From Kiritimatiellales bacterium (GTDB taxonomy: Bacteria; Verrucomicrobiota; Kiritimatiellia; Kiritimatiellales; Pontiellaceae), in NCBI GenBank assembly GCA_021734595.1, contig JAIPIO010000055.1, positions 1-16,119 on the forward strand: a stretch of 16,119 bases of DNA, written 5' to 3'. Below the pieces are notes generated by a model that worked only from the letters and a program-made list of their open reading frames with translations, was not told where the DNA came from and searched no databases. Position 1 is the stretch's first letter. The number at the start of each line of letters is the position of its first letter. Of the stretch, positions 1-6,534 are shown piece by piece. A program made the position numbers and the translations under genes.

Positions 1-1
1 C

Positions 2-2263
2 AGAACGCCGCCTGCCACTCTGGGTAGGCAGAAAGCAACCACGTCGCCGCAGCAAGCCGAAACCCAGGCCGCCACGCCGCTACCCCCTTCCGCCATGCAG
101 GAAAAGCTCTATTCCCTCAGTTTCGAAAGCGCGCCGCTGGATACCGTGCTGGCCATGTACAGCGAGTGGGCGGAGCGCACGGTGCTTAAAACCGATGCCG
201 TGGCCGCCAATATTACGCTGAAGGGCAAAGACCTGAGCAAGCGCGAATGCATGGACGCCATCGAAACCGTGCTCTCGATGAATAACGTTGCCCTGGTACC
301 CATGGGGGACAAATTCATGAAAGTCGTACTGGCCAACTCGCCCGACTTTACGGGACAGGGCCTGCAGCTCACCACCGGTGAGGAACGTGCTTTCGCGCAA
401 ACCGGACAGTTGGTTACCCACATTGTGACGCTGAAATACGTTGAGATCCCGGAAGTGCAGGCGGCCGTACAGCACCTGATGAACGCGTATGGCAAAATCC
501 AGACCCTGGAACGCAACAACAGCATGATGATCACCGACACCGCATCCAACATGCAGCGCATCCGGGAAATCATCGCATTTCTGGACCAGCCCAGTTCGCG
601 GATTGAACCGCGGGTTTACCAGATCGTGTTTGCGGAAGCCGATCAGGTGGCGGCCAAGCTGAACGAAATTGTGGAAATGGCCCAGGCCGCCAAACAGAAG
701 GACACCAAAAGGGCGACACCCACCTCCACCGCACAGACCCCTACCGGTGTCATCCGCGCCCGCCCGCCCAGTGCCCGGACACCCACCCAGGCAACTATCA
801 CCTCAACCGAAGGCAGCAATACCATTATTATTCAGGGCATGGTCAAAATCATGGCCGATGAACGCACCAACATTGTGCTGATCTTCTCCCAGGAGGAAAA
901 CTTCGATTTCTTCGACCGCATCGTCGCCGTCCTCGACGTGGAGGTGGAACCGGCGGTCTCCTTTGAGGTCGTGCAGCTCGAATATGCCGACGCCGAAGAA
1001 ATGTCCTCCACCCTCAACGACCTCGTCGGAACCGTCCAGGGCCAATCATCTAAATCAAAGACCGGAAGCAGCAAAACGAGCACCTCGACCAGTGGAAACC
1101 GTTCCGGACAAACCCAGCAACGCGGCGGCACCAGTCTCACGCCGCGCGTAACCCCGAAAGCCTCACCCGGCGGAGAAGCCGACCAAGGCCCGGGCAGACT
1201 CTCCGAAAGCCTAGGCAAGCTCTCCGAGAGCACAAAAATCCTGGCCGACCAACGCACCAACTCCCTGCTGCTCATGGGCCGCAAAGCCGATATCGCCGCC
1301 ATCAAGGCGGTAATCATGGGCCTCGACATTATGCTGGAACAGGTACTGATTGAGGCCGCCATTTTCGAAATCGACCTGGACAACAGTCTGGAAACCGGCC
1401 TTCAGTGGTTCTTCCGGGATACGGGTTCACAGGGAGAATATGCCGGTGCATGGGGTGACACGGCACTGCCTCTGCTCGACGCGGACGGCGTATCCGCGGG
1501 TGACAATTCGCTGATCCTCAATGATGCACTGACCTACTATATGCAGTTAAACGGTATAAATGCCGAGGCCGCCATCCGGATGTCGAAGGACGACAGCAAT
1601 GCCAACCTGCTCTCCACGCCTGTCGTGATGACCACCGACAATACCGAGGCAACCATCACCGTCGGCGAGCAACGGCCTGTCGTTACATCAACGGAAACAA
1701 CCAGCAGCAGTATTGACTCGTTGCGCTCGCAATATGAGTATAAAGATATCGGCATCCAGTTGAAAGTCACACCGCACATCAACCCGCAGAAGTTTGTGGT
1801 CATGGAAATTGTTCAGACGGCAGATCAGATTTCCGGTGAAGTCACCATTGACGGCAATGATGTACCGATTATCGCCAACCGCGAGATTGAAGCCACCATA
1901 ATGGTTCCCAACCGCGGAACCATCGCGCTAGGTGGTCTGGTTAATACCGAGCATTCGGACAGCGCATCCAAGATTCCAATCCTCGGCGACATTCCGTACA
2001 TCGGCAAATACCTATTCGGCAGCACCAAGAAAGAGAGCAAAAAGAGAGAACTGGTTGTTCTGCTCACGCCCTATGTGCTGACCACACCGGAAGAAATGAT
2101 GAAAGAAACCCAGCGTCTGCACGATGCCATCAACCTGACCCCCAAAGACTGGCCGGAGAAATGGTCGGACAGCGTCCTGTCGGAACCGGACAAGTCAGGT
2201 GACACGACCGAGCTCAGCAAAATGCTGGAAGAGATCGAGTCCGCGACCCCCGCAGGCAAATAA
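2..2263 (+). CDS. gspD: Type II secretion system secretin (GspD-like), 5'-partial
   Basis: Outer-membrane secretin, the gated multimeric channel of a type II secretion (or related pilus) system. The frame is open from base 2, so the signal peptide and true start lie upstream; the Met at 95 falls inside the N-terminal region. Numbering from that Met, I see an N0-like domain (about 5-80), N1 (about 108-166), N2 (about 172-285) and N3 (about 288-405). The secretin core starts near 415 with VLIEAAIFEID. Core hallmarks follow: LLSTPVVMTTDN, the VTPHI segment, VPNRGTIALGGL and the closing IPILGDIPYIGKYLFG, then a TPYVL strand and a polar tail. N2 and N3 each carry a Pro/Ser/Thr-rich insertion (about 198-245 and 316-385), longer than usual and probably disordered. 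Family assignment is firm; the exact system (T2SS or pilus) cannot be told without other components. Confidence 0.93.
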   Translation, partial: RTPPATLGRQKATTSPQQAETQAATPLPPSAMQEKLYSLSFESAPLDTVLAMYSEWAERTVLKTDAVAANITLKGKDLSKRECMDAIETVLSMNNVALVPMGDKFMKVVLANSPDFTGQGLQLTTGEERAFAQTGQLVTHIVTLKYVEIPEVQAAVQHLMNAYGKIQTLERNNSMMITDTASNMQRIREIIAFLDQPSSRIEPRVYQIVFAEADQVAAKLNEIVEMAQAAKQKDTKRATPTSTAQTPTGVIRARPPSARTPTQATITSTEGSNTIIIQGMVKIMADERTNIVLIFSQEENFDFFDRIVAVLDVEVEPAVSFEVVQLEYADAEEMSSTLNDLVGTVQGQSSKSKTGSSKTSTSTSGNRSGQTQQRGGTSLTPRVTPKASPGGEADQGPGRLSESLGKLSESTKILADQRTNSLLLMGRKADIAAIKAVIMGLDIMLEQVLIEAAIFEIDLDNSLETGLQWFFRDTGSQGEYAGAWGDTALPLLDADGVSAGDNSLILNDALTYYMQLNGINAEAAIRMSKDDSNANLLSTPVVMTTDNTEATITVGEQRPVVTSTETTSSSIDSLRSQYEYKDIGIQLKVTPHINPQKFVVMEIVQTADQISGEVTIDGNDVPIIANREIEATIMVPNRGTIALGGLVNTEHSDSASKIPILGDIPYIGKYLFGSTKKESKKRELVVLLTPYVLTTPEEMMKETQRLHDAINLTPKDWPEKWSDSVLSEPDKSGDTTELSKMLEEIESATPAGK

Positions 2264-2275
2264 CCGGCAGCCACC

Positions 2276-3529
2276 ATGCGGCAACTCCACTTCATCGGCA
2301 TCGGCGGCGTCGGGATGAACGGGGTCGCCCAGCTCGCCGCCCTTGCCAAACATGCCGTCAGCGGCTCCGACCGCGCCTATGATCCCGAATCCGAACTTTT
2401 CCAGGCATTGGAAAATCTCGGCATCCGTATTTTCCCGCAGGACGGTTCCGGCATTACTGAAGCAACGGATGCCGTGGTCTACAGCACCGCCATTGAATCC
2501 AATAATCCAGACATCCAGAAATCCAATCAACTAGGCATTCCCCTGCTCCACCGCGCCGAAATGCTCAAGGAACTCATCGGCGACGACGAACTGATCGCCG
2601 TGGCCGGCACCGCCGGCAAAAGCACCGTCACCGGCCTGCTCGGCTGGATTTTCCAATGTCTGGAAAAAGACCCTTCCGTCTACAACGGCGCCGCCGTACT
2701 CAACTGGAAACAGTTTCCAACCATTGGAAATGTCCGCAAGGGAAGTTCCTACCGCTGGATCATCGAGGCCGACGAATCCGACCGCTCCTTTCTCAACTTC
2801 CATCCCACCCACACCGTCATCACCAATATTTCCAAAGACCACTTCGAACTCGACGAGCTCCACCGCCTGTTTGACCAGTTCAAGAAACAGACTTCCGGCC
2901 TTATCATAGACGGCAAAACCATTAGGGGCCAGTCCTCGGATTTAAGTGTTCCAATGCTTGGAAAGCACAATCTCGAAAACGCCCGGTGCGCCATCCACCT
3001 CTGCGATGCGCTGGGAATGGATATGGACAAGGTCCGCGAGGCGGTCGCATCCTTCAAGGGAATTGAACGGCGGCTGGAAATCGCCGGGGAAACCAACGGC
3101 ATCACCGTCATCGACGACTATGCCCACAACCCCGTAAAAATCGCCGCCGCCCTCGCAGCCGTTTCCGAAACCGCCGCCCGCGTCCACGCTTTCTGGCGAC
3201 CGCACGGCTTCACTCCGCTTTTCCAATGCCTGGAAGATTTGGTGGATGCTTTTTCCAACCATTGGAAAACCCATTCCGATGGTTCACTGTTTATCCTGCC
3301 CGTCTACTACGCGGGCGGAACGGTGGAACGGAAGGTCACCGCGGCGGAATTTGTCGAAAAGCTCAATTCGGCTGGCGTCCCGGCGGTTTATGTGAAAGAT
3401 TATGCGGCGCTGAAACAGCGGCTGGAACAGCGGGCGCAACCGGGCGACGCCATCCTCGGCATGGGTGCGCGCGACCCCGAACTGCCGCAGTTCGCCAAAA
3501 GACTGGTATCCGAATGGAAGATTTCCTGA
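2276..3529 (+). CDS. Mur ligase family protein, MurC/Mpl-like
   Basis: ATP-dependent amide ligase of the Mur family, which adds an amino acid or peptide to UDP-N-acetylmuramate in cytoplasmic peptidoglycan synthesis or recycling. The N-terminal Rossmann-type domain opens with GIGGVGM (8-14). The P-loop is AGTAGKST (110-117), where MurC usually has GTHGKT. The central domain has IIEADES (162-168) and NISKDH (184-189). The C-terminal domain has GKHNLENA (229-236), DDYAHNP (280-286) and a WRPHGFTP segment (308-315) matching the MurC FQPHRYT region. At 417 residues it is shorter than typical MurC (about 450-490). It starts 12 bp after the secretin stop with no clear Shine-Dalgarno, and its last 16 bp overlap the next gene, so co-expression is likely. 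Six copies of the TTCCAA-N3-TTGGAA palindrome are embedded in it. I cannot decide between MurC, Mpl and a divergent paralogue. Confidence 0.85.
   Translation: MRQLHFIGIGGVGMNGVAQLAALAKHAVSGSDRAYDPESELFQALENLGIRIFPQDGSGITEATDAVVYSTAIESNNPDIQKSNQLGIPLLHRAEMLKELIGDDELIAVAGTAGKSTVTGLLGWIFQCLEKDPSVYNGAAVLNWKQFPTIGNVRKGSSYRWIIEADESDRSFLNFHPTHTVITNISKDHFELDELHRLFDQFKKQTSGLIIDGKTIRGQSSDLSVPMLGKHNLENARCAIHLCDALGMDMDKVREAVASFKGIERRLEIAGETNGITVIDDYAHNPVKIAAALAAVSETAARVHAFWRPHGFTPLFQCLEDLVDAFSNHWKTHSDGSLFILPVYYAGGTVERKVTAAEFVEKLNSAGVPAVYVKDYAALKQRLEQRAQPGDAILGMGARDPELPQFAKRLVSEWKIS
2397..2415. repeat. Palindrome copy 1, in the Mur ligase gene
   Basis: TTCCAG-GCA-TTGGAA core (2399-2413), one arm mismatch, with flanking TT/AA. 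It reads FQALE in the ligase frame. Confidence 0.75.
2651..2665. repeat. Palindrome copy 2, in the Mur ligase gene
   Basis: TTCCAA-TGT-CTGGAA, one arm mismatch; reads FQCLE. Its centre is 64 bp (6.1 turns) from copy 3. Confidence 0.8.
2714..2730. repeat. Palindrome copy 3, in the Mur ligase gene
   Basis: Perfect TTCCAA-CCA-TTGGAA core (2715-2729); reads FPTIGN, a different frame from copies 1 and 2. The spacer lies in the opposite orientation to copy 2. Confidence 0.85.
2949..2963. repeat. Palindrome copy 4, in the Mur ligase gene
   Basis: Perfect TTCCAA-TGC-TTGGAA; reads VPMLGK, directly before the conserved HN..N motif of Mur ligases. Confidence 0.85.
3221..3235. repeat. Palindrome copy 5, in the Mur ligase gene
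   Basis: TTCCAA-TGC-CTGGAA, one arm mismatch; reads FQCLE. Centre 32 bp (3.05 turns) from copy 6. Confidence 0.8.
3251..3269. repeat. Palindrome copy 6, in the Mur ligase gene
   Basis: Perfect TTCCAA-CCA-TTGGAA core (3253-3267) with flanking TT/AA; reads SNHWK, the third possible frame. Confidence 0.85.
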
Positions 3530-4317
3530 CCATTGAAAGCCCGCAGAACCCGCGCGTTAAGACGGCGGTGAAACTGCGCAAGGGCTCCGTCCGCAAAGCG
3601 ACCGGCCTGACGCTGGTGGAAGGTTTCCGCGAAATCTCCCGCGCGGCGGAAAGCGGCTGGAAATTCCACGAGCTCTATTTCTGCCCGGAGCTCAACCTGA
3701 ACGAAGGCGGGGAAAAACTCGTTTCCAATGTCTGGAAAAACGGCGCAAAAGTTTTCCAATGTTCGGAAATTGTCTTCCGCAAAATGTCGTACCGCGACAC
3801 CCCCGACGGCCTGCTGGCGCTCTCCCCGCTCGTCGGCAAAAAGCTCGACGAGCTGAAGCTTCCCGAAAATCCGCTGATCCTCGTGGCCGAGCACATCGAA
3901 AAACCCGGCAATCTCGGCACGATCCTGCGCACGGCGGACGCCGCCGGAGCGGATGCGGTGATTGTCTGCGACCCGAATACCGACATCAACAATCCCAATG
4001 TCATCCGCGCCAGCGTCGGCACGCTGTTCTACCTGCCCGTTGCCGAAGCCACGCCCGAAAAGACATTCCAATGGTTGGAAAAACACGGCATCCGGCTACT
4101 GGCCGCCACCCCGGATGCGGAGCAGGAATACACCGCTGTGGACATGACCCGCCCAACGGCCATCGCCGTCGGTGCGGAAGACGACGGCCTTAGCAGCGGT
4201 TGGATGGCCCGCGCGGATCTCCGGGTAAAAATTCCAATGCTTGGAAAAAACGACTCGCTCAACGTCGCTGTTTCCGCCGCCCTACTGCTCTACGAGGCCG
4301 TCCGCCAGCGCCGCTGA
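3514..4317 (+). CDS. TrmH/SpoU-family RNA 2'-O-ribose methyltransferase
   Basis: SPOUT-class enzyme that transfers a methyl group from S-adenosylmethionine to a ribose 2'-OH of rRNA or tRNA. The start chosen is the ATG at 3514, giving 267 residues; it overlaps the end of the Mur ligase by 16 bp. The open frame extends to 3226 but that part lies inside the ligase gene. An N-terminal substrate-binding domain (about 5-105; VEGFREI at 35-41) is followed by the SPOUT domain. Motif 1 is NLGTILRTADAAG (133-145) with the catalytic-type Arg139, then ASVGTLFYLP (166-175). Motif 2 is AVGAEDDGL (218-226), and motif 3 is IPMLGKNDSLNVAVSAA (240-256), the knot with its SLN signature. Length is normal for the family. 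Four TTCCAA-N3-TTGGAA palindromes lie in the gene, one forming part of motif 3. The RNA target is unknown. Confidence 0.92.
   Translation: MEDFLTIESPQNPRVKTAVKLRKGSVRKATGLTLVEGFREISRAAESGWKFHELYFCPELNLNEGGEKLVSNVWKNGAKVFQCSEIVFRKMSYRDTPDGLLALSPLVGKKLDELKLPENPLILVAEHIEKPGNLGTILRTADAAGADAVIVCDPNTDINNPNVIRASVGTLFYLPVAEATPEKTFQWLEKHGIRLLAATPDAEQEYTAVDMTRPTAIAVGAEDDGLSSGWMARADLRVKIPMLGKNDSLNVAVSAALLLYEAVRQRR
3723..3737. repeat. Palindrome copy 7, in the methyltransferase gene
   Basis: TTCCAA-TGT-CTGGAA, one arm mismatch; reads SNVWK. Centre 31 bp (2.95 turns) from copy 8. Confidence 0.8.
3754..3768. repeat. Palindrome copy 8, in the methyltransferase gene
   Basis: TTCCAA-TGT-TCGGAA, one arm mismatch; reads FQCSE. 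Confidence 0.75.
4066..4080. repeat. Palindrome copy 9, in the methyltransferase gene
   Basis: Perfect TTCCAA-TGG-TTGGAA; reads FQWLE. Confidence 0.85.
4232..4246. repeat. Palindrome copy 10, in the methyltransferase gene
   Basis: Perfect TTCCAA-TGC-TTGGAA; reads IPMLGK, which is itself the start of SPOUT motif 3 (IPMxG...SLN). Confidence 0.85.
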
Positions 4318-4497
4318 CGAACGTATCCCTAAATTTTCTGAAATAAAATTAAACGTCTTCGGGCGATTGGTGTCTTTTTTTCATATAAGAGTTGGGGTAG
4401 GTGGCTACCTGAAAAAAGATTTTGTTTTGGTCATTTTAATATTTGCAACATACAAAATGAGAGATAAGGTTAGGAGAACCGAAAGGAGAGGTGTGTA
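4318..4497. other. AT-rich intergenic leader of the RHH gene
   Basis: This 180-bp gap is visibly more AT-rich than the flanking genes. It holds a small CGTC-TTCG-GGCG hairpin (4354-4365) with a T-run at 4375-4381, which might end transcription of the upstream methyltransferase, but the stem is only 4 bp. No promoter elements are clear enough to name. Confidence 0.3.
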
Positions 4498-4677
4498 ATG
4501 GCAACAAACCCAGCAGGAAAAGGTACTAAAACCATTGGTATCAACATGAAGAAGGATATGGCGGAAGAGCTGGAACGGCGTGCGGCGTCAATGCAGCTTT
4601 CCACCGGCGCTTACTGCAAGATTATTCTTGGCGAATGGATCTCATCCGGCAAGAAACTGCGCCTGCAGGAAAACTAG
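4498..4677 (+). CDS. Small ribbon-helix-helix (CopG/Arc-like) DNA-binding protein
   Basis: A 59-residue protein. A short strand (KTIGINM, 11-17) is followed by helix 1 (KDMAEELERRAASMQ, 19-33), a turn (LSTG) and helix 2 (AYCKIILGEWISSG, 38-51). This order matches the ribbon-helix-helix fold, which binds DNA as a dimer through the paired strands. The start is supported by AAAGGAGAG at 4482-4490, 7 nt before the ATG. The gene stands alone between an AT-rich 180-bp leader and a strong terminator, so it is probably its own transcription unit. There is no toxin gene beside it. It could be an antitoxin-like orphan or a small transcriptional regulator; the sequence does not say which. Confidence 0.72.
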   Translation: MATNPAGKGTKTIGINMKKDMAEELERRAASMQLSTGAYCKIILGEWISSGKKLRLQEN

Positions 4678-4730
4678 CCCATGGCATTTCCAATGAATGG
4701 CCGGTAAAGGGCGGTTGTTCAAAGGAGGAA

Positions 4731-4773
4731 AACCGGGTTGCAATTCGAGCGAATTGCAACCGGTTTTTTCTTT
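4731..4773 (+). terminator. Strong intrinsic terminator after the RHH gene
   Basis: The stem arms GTTGCAATTC (4737-4746) and GAATTGCAAC (4751-4760) are perfect complements around a GAGC loop. They extend through AACCGG/CGGTT with one bulged G and run straight into TTTTTTCTTT. This is a textbook Rho-independent terminator on the + strand. It isolates the 59-residue gene from the reductase that follows. Confidence 0.9.
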
Positions 4774-4855
4774 CCCGGATCCTTATTATGGGGATGGCGA
4801 ATAGTTGTTTGTGGTGTGGGTAGACGCAGCAAAGTCATTCTGGCATGATCTTTTC

Positions 4856-5791
4856 ATGGCTAAGAAGAAACATCTTGCAGTGATTGGTGCCGGTGCCGTC
4901 GGCGGTTTCTACGGAGGACTCCTCCAGAAAGCCGGCTACGATGTCCACTTCCTGTTTCACAGCGATTACGACTATGTCCGCCAAAACGGCTTGCTCATTG
5001 AATCCGTCAACGGCGATTTTCATCTGCCCGCAGTCAATGCCTATAATGATCCGCGGGAAATGCCTCGCTGCGACGTGGTGATGGTGTGCCTGAAAACCGT
5101 ATCCAATCATATCCTCGAAGATGTATTGCCCTGCGTAGTCAAGCAGAACGGCATCGTGCTCTCGCTCCAGAACGGACTGGGCAGCGAAGATGAGATCGCC
5201 GCCATTACTGGGCCGGAACCGGTCATCGGCGGGCTCTGCTTCTTATGTTCCAACAAAACGGGCCCCGGCCATATCCAACACCTCGACTACGGACGGATTA
5301 CCATCGCGGAATACCGCGCCGACGGGCAACCCGGCGGCATTACCCCCCGCCTGAAGGAACTGGCAACCGATCTGGAAACAACCGGACTGCCTATCCAGAT
5401 GAATGACGACCTGCCCCTCACCCGCTGGAAAAAACTCGTGTGGAACATCCCGTTCAACGGACTTTCCGTGGTGCGCAACAGGCTGACCAGCCAGTTGATC
5501 ACCGAACCGGAGAGCCGCGGTCTGTGCATTGCGCTCATGCGCGAGGTCGCCGCGGCTTCCGCCCGCTGTGCCCGGCCCATCCAGGATGAATTTATTGACA
5601 AAATGATTGCCGACTCCGAAAAAATGACGCCCTACGCGCCCAGCATGAAGCTCGACTATGAACGCGGACACGCCATGGAGGTTGAAAGCATCTATGGCAA
5701 CCCGTTGCGCGCCGCCCGCGCCGCCGGCATCGATATGCCCGAAACCGCCAAACTCTACCAACAGCTTCTAGAGATCAACCAGACTTTTTAA
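4856..5791 (+). CDS. panE: 2-dehydropantoate 2-reductase (ketopantoate reductase, PanE/ApbA family)
   Basis: NADPH-dependent reduction of 2-dehydropantoate to pantoate, in pantothenate (vitamin B5) and coenzyme A synthesis; cytoplasmic. The start is placed at the ATG at 4856, because the dinucleotide fold begins at once: LAVIGAGAVGGFYG (7-20) is the Gly-rich NADP loop. The frame is open back to 4805, but the extra residues resemble no family member. LSLQNGLGSEDEI (102-114) closes the Rossmann domain. The C-terminal helical domain has RWKKLVWNIPFNGLS (190-204), holding the expected catalytic Lys193 and Asn197/Asn201. Ser263, Asp267 and Glu275 follow in the SMKLDYERG...EVESIYGN segment. Length (311) is normal for the family. 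No good Shine-Dalgarno is seen. It stands alone, with no panB or panC nearby, and several PanE homologues act on other 2-oxo acids, so the substrate is by homology only. Confidence 0.88.
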   Translation: MAKKKHLAVIGAGAVGGFYGGLLQKAGYDVHFLFHSDYDYVRQNGLLIESVNGDFHLPAVNAYNDPREMPRCDVVMVCLKTVSNHILEDVLPCVVKQNGIVLSLQNGLGSEDEIAAITGPEPVIGGLCFLCSNKTGPGHIQHLDYGRITIAEYRADGQPGGITPRLKELATDLETTGLPIQMNDDLPLTRWKKLVWNIPFNGLSVVRNRLTSQLITEPESRGLCIALMREVAAASARCARPIQDEFIDKMIADSEKMTPYAPSMKLDYERGHAMEVESIYGNPLRAARAAGIDMPETAKLYQQLLEINQTF

Positions 5792-6028
5792 ACCAAATCG
5801 TATTTCCCGGAATTTGCGGACGGATTATTTCACCTGTATCTAGCTTTTGGGTGCCGTCGATCAAACTGTAATCACCGAAATTCACACGTGGTGCAAACAC
5901 TCCGACCTTGGAAAACAGTGGTTTTCAAGGGGTATTCAGGCCGGGACAAAAAGGATGGGAAATAGCCGCTGAAAAACGTTGCGCAAAAAGAAGTTAAGGC
6001 ATATACAACCTTGCAGAGGGAGAGGGAG
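5792..6028. other. Intergenic gap with one imperfect hairpin
   Basis: No gene is supported in these 237 bp. The only structure I see is CCTT-g-GAAAAC (5906-5916) pairing with GTTTTCAAGG (5921-5930): a 10-bp stem with one bulge and a 4-nt loop. It has no T-run, so it is a poor terminator. A purine-rich tract (GAGAGGGAG) ends the gap. Confidence 0.35.
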
Positions 6029-6295
6029 ATGAATGTCGTTAGAGAAATGGAAATTAGCGTCCACCCGATACATGGAATGCAGCTTTCCGAAGGGTACATC
6101 CGCAGCGATAAATCCAAGGGGTTTTTTGGTTGTCTGCCAGGACTGGTATCCTACGAGGGAGAAAGCGTAAACGAGGTTCGCCGCGAACTGGAACAGGAAG
6201 CGAAAAAGTATTACGGCGATGATGTCGTGGTAGATATTACCCGCAGTCCCAACTCAGACCGGATTATTGACGAATTTTCGGTAACCAAACAGTAG
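6029..6295 (+). CDS. Small HicB-like domain protein, no toxin partner seen
   Basis: An 88-residue protein of uncertain role. Its core reads as a short strand (MEISVHPI), GYIRSDKSKG, FFGCLPGLVSYEGESVNEV, then a helix (RRELEQEAKKYY). The GxLPGxxSxGES-xxE-V pattern followed by a helix resembles the HicB/UPF0150 antitoxin fold, where a pattern like DLPGCVTQGDTxEEA is usual. HicB proteins usually sit beside the small HicA mRNA-interferase toxin, and I find no HicA-sized frame within 240 bp on either side, so this would be an orphan or a non-toxin use of the fold. The ATG at 6029 is chosen, though AGAGGGAG lies directly against it, too close for ideal ribosome spacing. TTG at 6011 or ATG at 6047 are alternatives. 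Confidence 0.55.
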   Translation: MNVVREMEISVHPIHGMQLSEGYIRSDKSKGFFGCLPGLVSYEGESVNEVRRELEQEAKKYYGDDVVVDITRSPNSDRIIDEFSVTKQ

Positions 6296-6397
6296 CAGCC
6301 AACTGTTCCGATGGATGTAAAAGATGACGATTCCAGCATGGGGAGATTAGATCCTTAATCTTGCATGGTGGTTCTCTTTCAAGCCATTTGTTCTGCA

Positions 6398-6423
6398 AAA
6401 CCATTCGCAACCATCAATGGTTT
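6398..6423. repeat. Perfect 8-bp inverted repeat upstream of lexA
   Basis: AAACCATT (6398-6405) and AATGGTTT (6416-6423) are exact reverse complements around a 10-nt spacer. It lies about 115 bp before the lexA start in a gap with no gene. It could be a regulatory dyad or chance; no T-run follows it. Confidence 0.35.
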
Positions 6424-6453
6424 CGCTTCCGACAAACATCACAACCCCGGTCA

Positions 6454-6468
6454 TTCCAATCATCGGAA
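6454..6468. repeat. Palindrome copy 11, upstream of lexA
   Basis: TTCCAA-TCA-TCGGAA, one arm mismatch. It ends 9 bp before the -35 box; its centre is 53 bp (5.05 turns) from copy 12. Confidence 0.75.
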
Positions 6469-6476
6469 GAATCCGC

Positions 6477-6507
6477 TTGAAACTGTACGTTCGTTCAGTT
6501 ATATATT
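6477..6507 (+). promoter_or_regulatory. lexA promoter with overlapping LexA-type operator
   Basis: TTGAAA (6477-6482) fits a -35 box at 5 of 6 positions. TATATA (6500-6505, 17-bp spacing) or TATATT (6502-6507, 19-bp spacing) fits a -10. Between them lies the dyad AACTGTACGTTCGTTCAGTT (6481-6500), in which 8 of 10 base pairs are symmetric. Its centre reads GTAC-N4-GTTC, one base from the GAAC-N4-GTTC box bound by LexA in Gram-positive bacteria. A repressor here would block polymerase directly. Its place 35 bp before the lexA start fits autoregulation of the lexA-polymerase pair. Operator identity is inferred from position and symmetry. Confidence 0.68.
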
Positions 6508-6522
6508 TCCAAGGATTGGAAA
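6506..6522. repeat. Palindrome copy 12, in the lexA leader
   Basis: Perfect TTCCAA-GGA-TTGGAA core (6507-6521). It lies just past the -10 box and ends 12 nt before the lexA ATG, where it would fall at or near the transcription start. With copy 11 it brackets the operator. Confidence 0.8.
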
Positions 6523-6534
6523 CGGGGAAAAACG

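Noticed and set aside
3226..3513. N-terminal extension of the methyltransferase frame
   Set aside because: It lies inside the Mur ligase gene and its translation is out-of-frame ligase sequence; the family N-terminus begins at the ATG at 3514.
4688..4702. Further palindrome copy after the RHH gene
   Set aside because: TTCCAATGAATGGCC has three arm mismatches; only the left half-site is kept. It may be a decayed copy but was not counted.
5906..5930. Terminator after panE
   Set aside because: The stem is bulged, no T-run follows, and it lies 115 bp after the stop; listed only as a hairpin in the gap.
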